A stretch of 9,919 bases of DNA, from contig JACRBO010000737.1 in the NCBI GenBank assembly GCA_016219235.1, positions 1 to 9,919 of the forward strand. The letters are read 5' to 3'. How positions within the stretch are numbered: the stretch's first letter is position 1; each line of letters begins with the position of its first letter. Origin of the DNA: Chloroflexota bacterium. Its GTDB lineage: Bacteria > Chloroflexota > Anaerolineae > Fen-1058. Below the pieces are notes generated by a model. The model worked only from the letters and a program-made list of their open reading frames with translations. It made no database searches and was not told the DNA's origin. The position numbers and the translations under genes are program-made. Shown one piece after another: positions 1 to 6,821 of this stretch.

Positions 1-52
1 CGTTGATCGTCGTAGATGGTGCGGCGGAGTCAGGCGCGTCGGCGGTTCGCTT

Positions 53-98
53 AGCAGGCCGGGCTCCCACGCCCGGCGGCGTGGGAGCCGCCTCTGCT
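53..98. repeat. Strong GC-rich hairpin element downstream of the ArsR gene
   Basis: A perfect 12-bp inverted repeat (62-73 with 78-89, loop CGGC) is flanked by a second matching pair, AGCAG at 53-57 and CTGCT at 94-98. The same bases can also form two smaller hairpins: CCGGGC/GCCCGG (59-64, 71-76) and GGCGGC/GCCGCC (75-80, 87-92). It lies 3' of the regulator that ends at 121, so it could stop or stabilise that transcript. On the minus strand no T-run follows, so it is not a canonical intrinsic terminator. On the plus strand TTTTT occurs only at 111-115, about 12 bases after the stem. It may instead be a dispersed palindromic repeat. Bases 1-52 show nothing I can assign. Confidence 0.6.
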
Positions 99-120
99 GG
101 CATAACAAGATTTTTCGGTC

Positions 121-1248
121 TTAGCTGCGTTTGCTCTGCAAATAGCGCAGCAGCGCGCGGAAGGTGTCGTCGACGTGATCGGTGTTGAGGCTGTAGCATT
201 TGGCGCCTTCGCGCCGGCGCTCTTCCAGATAACCGGTAGCCGTCAATTGCTGCAAGTGCCGCGACGCGGCCGACTGGCTCAGGTCCAGCTGCCGGATGAT
301 GTCGGGCGAACACATTTCGCCCTGCTCGGCGATGAGCCGCAGCACGCGCAGGCGGGTGTCGTCGGCCAGCGCGACTAGCCGGACCAACAGTTCCGATCGG
401 CTGAGGTCGGGCGAGACGGCCGCGATGCCCTGCGGCTGTCGCGCGCCGAATAACAGCGTCAGCGTGTGCGGGGCATTCGCCGGAAGATTGCGCCATTGGG
501 AGTATTTCATCAGGTACGGGCCAAGGTGCGCCGACGGCACGCAGACGAGCCGATCATACGTGTCGATCTTTTGCCGCCAGTCGTCGGTCAGCGTGTGTCC
601 CACGATGCTTTCTGCCGCCTGCACCAACGTTTGGCCGCTGTAATCGATCTGCTGATAGGCATCCACACACGCTTGCAGCATCGGCATTACACGGGACCAT
701 TCGGGCGCAAGGACGGTCTGCCACATGGTTTGCAGGTGCTCGACGATCTGGTTGCGCAGCCGGATCGGATCGTTGAGCAGGGCGTGCGCCTCCGTCTCGA
801 TCGATTCGATCACGTGATCGGGCGAGAAGCGCTCCTTCAGATATTGTATGAAGACCTGTCGATCGGCCAGCAGTGACGGCATGTCCGTTGGTGCAAACAT
901 CTGCTGAGTCTCAGCACACGGTCCCAGACGGTCATAGGCCTCAAACACCCGATCGCGCAGCGACTCCGGCGTTTGCCGCGCAATATCGTCAATGTAGGCG
1001 GCAAAGGAAGGAAAACTGCGGGTCGGCTCGACGGCGAAGTACAATCCCACGAAGATCAGTTCGTGTTGGTGCAGGCGCTCTTTGGGCAGCGAGGCCAGGG
1101 TGCGCGTCACCCAATCGTCCAACCCAGACAGCATATCGGCGCGGGTGAGCAACGACAGGCTGTTGAAGGCGTTATAGACCGGCTCAAGACTAAACGTAAC
1201 TGACGTCGTCGATGATGTCGAGAGCAGATCGGTGACTGGAACTGGCAT
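121..1248 (-). CDS. ArsR-family transcriptional regulator with large N-terminal domain
   Basis: This is a predicted cytoplasmic DNA-binding repressor of 375 residues, about three times the usual ArsR length. The C-terminal part (about 286-372) is a winged helix-turn-helix: a first helix with ALADDTRLRVLRLI, then the recognition region SQSAASRHLQQLTATGYLEE, then the wing around EGAKCYSL. The first 280 residues are mostly helical and resemble the long ArsR regulators annotated with a DUF5937-type domain; that match is from memory. The usual arsenic-site motif ELCVCD is replaced by EMCSPDI (310-316), so one of the two cysteines is missing and metalloid sensing looks unlikely. The ATG at 1248 is supported by AAGAGG at 1255-1260, six bases upstream. 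It has its own promoter and is separated by 264 bp from the kinase gene upstream. The ligand and target genes are unknown; self-regulation is likely from the inverted repeats in its leader. Confidence 0.88.
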   Translation of the reverse strand: MPVPVTDLLSTSSTTSVTFSLEPVYNAFNSLSLLTRADMLSGLDDWVTRTLASLPKERLHQHELIFVGLYFAVEPTRSFPSFAAYIDDIARQTPESLRDRVFEAYDRLGPCAETQQMFAPTDMPSLLADRQVFIQYLKERFSPDHVIESIETEAHALLNDPIRLRNQIVEHLQTMWQTVLAPEWSRVMPMLQACVDAYQQIDYSGQTLVQAAESIVGHTLTDDWRQKIDTYDRLVCVPSAHLGPYLMKYSQWRNLPANAPHTLTLLFGARQPQGIAAVSPDLSRSELLVRLVALADDTRLRVLRLIAEQGEMCSPDIIRQLDLSQSAASRHLQQLTATGYLEERRREGAKCYSLNTDHVDDTFRALLRYLQSKRS

Positions 1249-1261
1249 GTCTGACCTCTTG

Positions 1262-1307
1262 TAATTCGATTATTTGAATTATGCAGTTAATCGGGTAATG
1301 TGAATAA
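1262..1307 (-). promoter_or_regulatory. Candidate operator: two tandem inverted repeats in the ArsR leader
   Basis: Two AT-rich inverted repeats lie between the predicted start of transcription and the ribosome binding site of the ArsR gene. The proximal one is TAATTCGATTATTTGAATTA on the plus strand (1262-1281; 6-bp arms, 8-bp centre). The distal one has arms TTAATC (1287-1292) and GAATAA (1302-1307), matching at five of six positions. Their centres are about 25 bp apart. AT-rich imperfect palindromes at their own promoters are typical ArsR/SmtB targets. A protein bound here would block early elongation or cover the ribosome site. Binding by this particular regulator is inferred. Confidence 0.45.
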
Positions 1308-1337
1308 TTTATAACACAGATCGCCGTTGGTTGTCAA
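1308..1337 (-). promoter_or_regulatory. Sigma-70-type promoter of the ArsR gene
   Basis: On the minus strand there is a perfect TTGACA (1337-1332), an 18-bp spacer and TATAAA (1313-1308); an alternative reading is TTATAA with a 17-bp spacer. Transcription would start near 1301, giving a leader of about 50 bases that contains the operator-like repeats. The AT-rich block stands out from the GC-rich surroundings. Confidence 0.7.
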
Positions 1338-1512
1338 TAGGCAAATTCGCGGTGGAAGTAACAGCGAAGGGTTTTGGCGGGAGTGAGCCGGTTTGCGCGC
1401 AGTAGTCAAAGACGAAAGACCTGCACCGGAAGCGGCTGTGGCGTGGTGCAAGTGAGCGCTAAACTTACGCCATTGGCGGAGATCATGCTTGAGGCTGGCG
1501 TTAAGTCTGCAA
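1338..1512. other. Non-coding gap between kinase stop and ArsR promoter
   Basis: I find no convincing open frame, RNA gene or canonical terminator here. One weak nested inverted repeat (TGGCGT at 1439-1444 with ACGCCA at 1467-1472, and AAGT/ACTT inside it) could form a bulged hairpin after the kinase gene. It has no T-run and a five-base bulge, so I give it little weight. Confidence 0.4.
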
Positions 1513-3780
1513 TCAAGTCTGCGGCCGCAGCCAGAGCGTAAATGCCGCCCCGCGGCCTAACGCATTCTCGACGGTGATCTGGCCCCCTAACTTTGCCATG
1601 ATGGCCTGGGCGATAGCAAGCCCCAACCCGGTACCGGGGATGGTATAACGGCTGGCGGCCGAGCCGCGATAGAACCGGTCGAAGATGTGGGGCAGTTCTT
1701 CCGGCGTAAGGCCGGGGCCCGTATCGCGGATCGTCAGGGTGTACCAGGTTCGATCGGATTGGGCATGGACCGCCGTGCTGATCGTAACCGTACCGGGCGC
1801 GGTAGTGTACTTGAGGGCATTATCCAGCACAATACTGATGGCCTGTTGCAGCCACTGCGCATCGCTTAGGATGGGCGCGGCCCCGGTGGTTGGATCAAGT
1901 CTCAAATCGATCGTCAGGCCCAGTTCCAGCGCCCGGTCGATGTGGTCGATGGCAATGTCTTGCGCCAGCAAATTGAGATTGATGGCGGTGGTATCGGGCT
2001 GTTCGATACCGGCATCCAATTCGGCCATCTGGAAAAAAGCTTCTACCAGGCGCCGCAACCGTTCGGCGCCGGCGGTCAATACCTGGCGATAATGCGTCTG
2101 CCGTTCCGGCTTGCCATGCTCCAACAACTCCAAATTGAGCATGATGGTTGACAGCGGCGTGCGCAGTTCATGCCCGATGCGCGACACAAACTGGCTCTTG
2201 AGGCGATCCAATTCTTTGTGGGCGGTAATGTCGCGGTTGATGACGATGTAACCCTGTGGCTGTCCGACCGGCCCGGTGATGGGCGTCAGCGTCACCTCGG
2301 TTTCATACAACGTATCATCTTTGTGCCGATCGATCAACTCGCCTTGCCAGCTCTGTCCCAGGCGGATATGGTCTTCCATATCACGGAGCACGGCCGGGTT
2401 CGTCAAGCCGCTGCGGAACAACTGCGCCGGTGATTGACCCAGCAGCTCTGCGATCGAGAAGCCCGTTAGCTGCGCGGTGGCGGCATTGGCGAATTGAATA
2501 CGCCCGTCCGACCCGACCATGAAAATGGCCTCACCGGCGGAATCGAGGATGGTTTGCAAGCGCAGTCGCTCGTGATCCAGCTCGGCAGTGCGAGCCTGAA
2601 TGCGCTCTTCCAGTTCAAGCGTATACAGATTGACTTGCTCGTATAGCAGGGCGTTTTCCAGCGCGATGGCCGCTTGCGTGGCGAGGGTGGTGGCCAGCCG
2701 CTCGTCGGCTTCATCGAAGGCATTGGCCTGTTCGCTTTCAATGCTGATCACGCCCAGGACACGATCGCCGATTTTGAGCGGCACGTACAACCCGGACTGC
2801 AGGCCGGGAAAGGTCTCAAGGTAACGCGGGTCGCGGCCGACATCGCCGCACCGCACCACCTGCCCGTGCTCCACTACCCAGCCGCTGAAACCCTGGCCGG
2901 GCCGCGCAATCAGCGTCTTGAAGCGGGCCTCAACGGCCTGCGCTTCAGCCTCGGACTGGATGTCAGGCTGGCTGAAGGCCAGCAACTCCAGGGTGTCCTC
3001 GGCCGGGTGATACAGCCGGACGGTGGAATGATGCCAGTTAAGTTTACTGACCACCAGATCGATGATCTTCTGGCCGATCTGCTGAGGCGTCATCAATTGA
3101 CTCAACACCAAGGCATAGTCGTATAAAACCTCGATCTGCAGCAACCGCTGCCAGGTGTCTTCAAACAACCGCGCGTTGTCGATGGCGATGGCGGCCTGGT
3201 CGGCCAGCACTTGCACCCGATCGGCCTGCCTGGCCCGGAAGAAGTCGGGTGTCGCACTTTTTACGCTGAGAAAGCCGATGACGCGCCCTTTGATGCGGAT
3301 CGGCGCACCCAACCACGACCGCACCCAGCGCGTCCGGGGTTGGTCGGCCCAGTGAGCGTCGGTCGCGGTATTGGTGACAACGCAGGCCTGGCCGGTCTGC
3401 CACATCTGCTGCAGGTAGTACAACTGATCGATCTCGAACGGCTGATCCACAACTTCCGGTTCAGGGTTCAGGTGGGTGGCTACATGCTCACGCACAATGC
3501 GCGCCGAGCGCGAATTGGCCGCCTCATCCAGCACGATGACATTCGCCGCATCGTAAGGGACCAGGCGCAGCAACTGGCTTAGAATGCGATCGAAGACCTC
3601 GGTCAGGCTGAGGGTGCTATTCAGGGTGCCGGCGATGTCACGCAGGACTTCGGCCAATTCGTGCTCTTCGCGGACCTTATGCACAAGCTGCGCATGCTGC
3701 GCTTCCAATTCGGTCACGCGAGCGCGCAAGTGAATGAGTTCATCTTCGGGGGAGAGATCAGCGGCTGTGGCGCTTGACAT
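1513..3780 (-). CDS. Soluble GAF-GAF-PAS sensor histidine kinase
   Basis: This 755-residue protein is predicted to autophosphorylate on histidine and pass the phosphate to a response regulator. The order of parts is: coiled coil (about 12-45), GAF domain (45-205), second GAF (215-380), coiled-coil linker (383-410), PAS domain (410-520), HisKA dimerisation helices with the phospho-acceptor His537 in GHELRTPL, then the ATP-binding domain. The latter has Asn654 in the N box (DNALKY), DTGPG at 686-690 (G1), the F box around FDRFYRG and GTGLGLA at 716-722 (G2). All catalytic motifs look intact. There is no signal peptide or membrane span, so it should sense a cytoplasmic ligand, light or redox state through GAF/PAS. 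I cannot tell which; no tetrapyrrole-binding phytochrome cysteine context is evident. No response regulator lies in the window, so it is an orphan here. The ATG at 3780 is preceded by AGAGG five bases upstream. Confidence 0.93.
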   Translation of the reverse strand: MSSATAADLSPEDELIHLRARVTELEAQHAQLVHKVREEHELAEVLRDIAGTLNSTLSLTEVFDRILSQLLRLVPYDAANVIVLDEAANSRSARIVREHVATHLNPEPEVVDQPFEIDQLYYLQQMWQTGQACVVTNTATDAHWADQPRTRWVRSWLGAPIRIKGRVIGFLSVKSATPDFFRARQADRVQVLADQAAIAIDNARLFEDTWQRLLQIEVLYDYALVLSQLMTPQQIGQKIIDLVVSKLNWHHSTVRLYHPAEDTLELLAFSQPDIQSEAEAQAVEARFKTLIARPGQGFSGWVVEHGQVVRCGDVGRDPRYLETFPGLQSGLYVPLKIGDRVLGVISIESEQANAFDEADERLATTLATQAAIALENALLYEQVNLYTLELEERIQARTAELDHERLRLQTILDSAGEAIFMVGSDGRIQFANAATAQLTGFSIAELLGQSPAQLFRSGLTNPAVLRDMEDHIRLGQSWQGELIDRHKDDTLYETEVTLTPITGPVGQPQGYIVINRDITAHKELDRLKSQFVSRIGHELRTPLSTIMLNLELLEHGKPERQTHYRQVLTAGAERLRRLVEAFFQMAELDAGIEQPDTTAINLNLLAQDIAIDHIDRALELGLTIDLRLDPTTGAAPILSDAQWLQQAISIVLDNALKYTTAPGTVTISTAVHAQSDRTWYTLTIRDTGPGLTPEELPHIFDRFYRGSAASRYTIPGTGLGLAIAQAIMAKLGGQITVENALGRGAAFTLWLRPQT

Positions 3781-3815
3781 ACGGGCCTCTGGTGCCAGCG
3801 TTCCGAATGCGGTCG

Positions 3816-3824
3816 ATTATAGCA
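3816..3824 (-). promoter_or_regulatory. Extended -10 promoter of the kinase gene
   Basis: The minus strand reads TGCTATAAT, a perfect extended -10 element, in the 94-bp gap between the glycosyltransferase stop and the kinase start. No good -35 hexamer lies at 16-18 bp, as expected for the extended -10 class; TTGGCG sits at 13 bp. Transcription would begin near 3809, leaving a leader of about 28 bases containing AGAGG. The surrounding sequence closely matches that before the glycosyltransferase gene. Confidence 0.65.
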
Positions 3825-3874
3825 TGAGCCGCTGCGCCAACGCGCGCGGTGAAATCAATCTAATCGATCGCGGG

Positions 3875-6685
3875 TCAGCGTTGGCCTTCGAACAGGATCA
3901 GTTCATTATCGGGAATGGGTGCGCCATTCGCATCAGTCATCGGCCAGCGCTGCTGTGTCTGCGCGTCATAGACGCCTACGCCAATCCGATAGGGTGTGCC
4001 GGCTGTGTGAAGTTCGGGCGGCCAGGCCAGTCGGTGCTCGTCGATGATACCCTCGTCCGGCTGCCACGCCTGGGTCGAAGACAGATCGTTAGCAGGGCGC
4101 TGATCTTGACCGCCGATCAACCGGCCGTGCTGATCGTACAGATGAATGAACACAATGCCATCATCGACGCTGGGCGCGTGCGCCAGCCAAAACAAAGTCA
4201 ATGACAGCGCGTCCGCCGTCGAGGTGAGGCGATAGCCCGCTAACTGCGCCGTGCCAACGGTCACGTTGAGGGGCACCGCCTCGATCGGGCGCGCCAACGG
4301 CCGGGGCGCAACCAGCGGGAGCGGCCCCACAGCTGCGTAACGATCTTCATTCGGCGCGGCCACAAAGACCCTCACCATCGCCGGATGTGCATCGTCCGGC
4401 AGAGTCATTGCAAACGGATCGCGCACAATCTCGCCGGGCCGCCAGTGGCTGGTCTGATATTCGGGATAGCTGCCCGTGCCGATAAAGCCCAGAAAGCGCT
4501 GATCGCCGATCGGGTAACCGGCGGCATCCAGCAATTCCAGGGTCAGGTGCAAATCGGGTTCGATCGGTTGTTCACTTTGCCAGTAAAACGTCATCACCAG
4601 TTGATCGCCGGGCCGGGTGGGCAACGGTTCATAGTCATAGCCGACCAGTCGCACCCCCTGGCGCACGGGCGCATTAAGGTGACGCACGCCGGCCGGCACG
4701 GCGACGACGACGGGCGGGCTGACAATCCGATCGGCCACCCACGGCATGCTGAGGACAAACGCACCGCTGAGCGCCAGACGAATGCAACTATCGGTCAGGA
4801 GCCGCCATTGGCGGCGGCTGATTTGCTGGAGAAGGATCAGCAGCGCCCCGGCGGCCAGCGCCATCAGCGCCGCATAAGTGGGCGCGCGCAGGCGCGAGAA
4901 CGAACTGTGCACAATGTTGGCTAAGAACTGCACGACGATAAAACTGCTCAGCACCCACAAGCCCGCTGAGCGTGGCGCGTCACGTCGTAAGTGCATCAGC
5001 ACGCCGGCCAGCGCCAGCATCAAGGCCAGACCGAAGTGCATGGGCAGCGCGGCCAGCCACGGCGACACCGCCGTGCCTTCACGTTGAAAGTCTACATTGT
5101 TAGGCAGTTCGGCATCGCCCAGATATAGGGCCATTTTACGGATCATCAATTGCAGCCAGCGCGCGGGGTTGGCGCGAATGTCATCCACAGTTTGTCGGCC
5201 ATACGTGGTTTGACCGGCTCTGACCAAGGTGGCCGTGGCCCAGGTCGCGGGCGAAGTTAGGGCCAGGCCATTGGCATCGCGATTGTTGCCCATATACAGC
5301 GTGATGTCGGTGTGGCCGTTGATGAGTTGAAACTGCCCGCCCGTTTGATAGTTGTGCCAGGTGATCGGGGCGATCGGCAACAGGCAGGCGACGGCGAGGA
5401 TCAAGGCCGGTTTCACGGCGGTGCGCCACGCGGTAATACGCCAGCCGATGAGACTCAGCACCACCAGGCCCGCCGTGGGCAACAGCGTGGGCCGGATGAT
5501 CGAGGCCGCGCCGATGGTCAGCCCCAGCGGGATCAGGCGCGTCATGCGTGGCGTTTCAACGGCCCGCAGCCACAACCAGATCAGCCAGGCGCTCAGGGAC
5601 ACTTCCAGACCGTGCGTGACCAATTGGGCTTCGTAAAAAATCGCCAGGGGGAAAAACACCCACAGCAGGGCCGCCAGCCAACCCGCCGCCCGACTGAACG
5701 TCTGCCGTGCGATGTCAAAGAGCAGCAATGTCGCCAATGCACCGGCCACCGTCTGCAAAGCGGGCAGCAAACGCAGCTCCAGCCCGCCCAGGTCATACAC
5801 CGCGCCCAACAGCAAACTCATTCCCGGCTGAATGGAGAACGGCCCGCCGGGATAGTGGCCGCGCAGCATCTCCTGCGCCTCACCCTGATAGGTGCGCTGA
5901 TCGTGTCCGACGGGCAGCCGATCGTAGTTGGGGCGCGTTACCAGATCATCGAAGATCGTCAGCCGCACGATGAAGGCCAGGGCGACGATCAACGCCAAGC
6001 GCAGTGTCGCCCCGGCGTGCTGCTTCAGGCGGTGATGTTGACCAATCAGTGCGAACAAGCCGGCTAACAGACCCGTTAGGGCCGCGCCGCCACTCAGCCA
6101 CAGTGACCACTGTCGCCGTTGATGTACCTGAAGCGCCGCATCATGATCGATCGGTTGCGGATAGAGATAAGCCGCCGGAATCAACCGCCAACCCAGCGGC
6201 GTCGCCCATTCCAGTCCGGCGCGGAAATATTCGCGTGATTGTGTGGGCGTGGTGACAGCGAAGTGCACGCGATGGAAACCCGCGCTCAACCGCGCCGTCA
6301 CGGATTCATCTGCCGCCCGATCGGTGATCTCACGTTCAAAGATCGGTTGACCATCAATGAGCAAGCGCGCCGCCGCGCTGGTCGGTAGCCGCAGAGTTAG
6401 CACCTCGTCCGCAGGCTGATAAAGATAACCTGACCAAGTGATGGATAAGGGTTGACCTGTGTATACACTGTCGTTGGCTGTAATGAACGCCGTGCGATCA
6501 ACGCGGCCTGTTTCCGCAGCATAGGTTGCCTGCAAGCCGTGACCATCGAGCGCGGGTTGCACCAGCCAGGCCAGGCCCAGCAACACTGCCGCCAGCCAGC
6601 CCAAAGTGCGCGGCAGGCTGCGATAGAAGCGGGCTTGAACCGGGCGGCGGCTGTTAGTTTCGGGGCTGGATTCAGCAATCGACAT
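3875..6685 (-). CDS. GT39-like membrane glycosyltransferase with PA14-like and tandem beta domains
   Basis: A 936-residue polytopic membrane protein predicted to transfer a sugar from a polyprenyl-phosphate donor on the outer face of the membrane (PMT/ArnT superfamily). Numbering is from the ATG at 6685. A cytoplasmic tail is followed by a first span (about 27-46), then an outer domain at about 60-175 that reads like PA14 (ITWSGYLYQP, then LLIDGQPIF, then LSAGFHRVHF). Next comes a second span (195-215), and the GT39 core starts near 229. The likely catalytic Asp262 lies in GHDQRTY in the first large outer loop, followed by SIQPGMSLL. About ten further hydrophobic segments run to about 655. 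The C-terminus holds two related beta-sandwich units (about 675-790 and 810-930), each with an LxGY start, an FYW or LFW strand and a W-x-P-x-E turn, of a kind common in Chloroflexota transferases. The ATG has GAGG five bases upstream. The acceptor is unknown. Confidence 0.88.
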   Translation of the reverse strand: MSIAESSPETNSRRPVQARFYRSLPRTLGWLAAVLLGLAWLVQPALDGHGLQATYAAETGRVDRTAFITANDSVYTGQPLSITWSGYLYQPADEVLTLRLPTSAAARLLIDGQPIFEREITDRAADESVTARLSAGFHRVHFAVTTPTQSREYFRAGLEWATPLGWRLIPAAYLYPQPIDHDAALQVHQRRQWSLWLSGGAALTGLLAGLFALIGQHHRLKQHAGATLRLALIVALAFIVRLTIFDDLVTRPNYDRLPVGHDQRTYQGEAQEMLRGHYPGGPFSIQPGMSLLLGAVYDLGGLELRLLPALQTVAGALATLLLFDIARQTFSRAAGWLAALLWVFFPLAIFYEAQLVTHGLEVSLSAWLIWLWLRAVETPRMTRLIPLGLTIGAASIIRPTLLPTAGLVVLSLIGWRITAWRTAVKPALILAVACLLPIAPITWHNYQTGGQFQLINGHTDITLYMGNNRDANGLALTSPATWATATLVRAGQTTYGRQTVDDIRANPARWLQLMIRKMALYLGDAELPNNVDFQREGTAVSPWLAALPMHFGLALMLALAGVLMHLRRDAPRSAGLWVLSSFIVVQFLANIVHSSFSRLRAPTYAALMALAAGALLILLQQISRRQWRLLTDSCIRLALSGAFVLSMPWVADRIVSPPVVVAVPAGVRHLNAPVRQGVRLVGYDYEPLPTRPGDQLVMTFYWQSEQPIEPDLHLTLELLDAAGYPIGDQRFLGFIGTGSYPEYQTSHWRPGEIVRDPFAMTLPDDAHPAMVRVFVAAPNEDRYAAVGPLPLVAPRPLARPIEAVPLNVTVGTAQLAGYRLTSTADALSLTLFWLAHAPSVDDGIVFIHLYDQHGRLIGGQDQRPANDLSSTQAWQPDEGIIDEHRLAWPPELHTAGTPYRIGVGVYDAQTQQRWPMTDANGAPIPDNELILFEGQR

Positions 6686-6727
6686 GTGGGCCTCGGGCAA
6701 CTGGCGGTGCGCGGCAATGCGGCTCTG

Positions 6728-6736
6728 ATTATAGCA
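6728..6736 (-). promoter_or_regulatory. Extended -10 promoter of the glycosyltransferase gene
   Basis: The minus strand again reads TGCTATAAT, with TTGGCC 13 bp upstream and CCGCATT downstream, as at the kinase promoter. Transcription would start near 6720, giving a leader of about 35 bases before the ATG at 6685. It faces away from the promoter of the M50-like gene in a shared 136-bp intergenic region. Confidence 0.65.
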
Positions 6737-6763
6737 TTAGCGGCGCGGCCAATCGCGATCAAT

Positions 6764-6792
6764 TTGGGGCTTGCGCGCAGGTGTGATAGCAT
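6764..6792 (+). promoter_or_regulatory. Putative promoter of the M50-like gene, with palindrome over the -10
   Basis: TTGGGG (6764-6769) and TAGCAT (6787-6792) are separated by 17 bp, a weak but correctly spaced sigma-70 pair. A perfect inverted repeat, AGGTGT/ACACCT (6779-6784 and 6793-6798, 8-bp centre), covers the proposed -10 and could be a repressor site. Transcription would start near 6799, just before the strong GAGGTG ribosome site at 6812-6817. The hexamers alone are modest, so the call rests on spacing and position. Confidence 0.35.
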
Positions 6793-6821
6793 ACACCTCA
6801 ACTCAACCAACGAGGTGAACC

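Noticed and set aside
3..188. Plus-strand 61-codon frame at the left edge
   Set aside because: It runs through the palindrome and into the end of the ArsR gene, is Ala/Arg/Ser-rich, and has no ribosome site visible.
1439..1472. Intrinsic terminator after the kinase gene
   Set aside because: The stem is short, has a five-base bulge and no T-run in the direction of transcription.
3734..4204. 156-codon plus-strand open frame spanning the kinase start and glycosyltransferase end
   Set aside because: It crosses the extended -10 promoter and both gene ends on the other strand and shows no motif or ribosome site.
5312..6067. 251-codon plus-strand open frame inside the glycosyltransferase gene
   Set aside because: Its product is rich in Gln, Arg, Pro and His in low-complexity order, with no hydrophobic core or motif, as expected for the antisense of a GC-rich membrane protein gene. 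The opposite strand has clear domain structure.
6686..6700. TTG start at 6700 for the glycosyltransferase
   Set aside because: The ATG at 6685 has GAGG at proper spacing, and the TTG would place the ribosome-site bases inside the coding frame.
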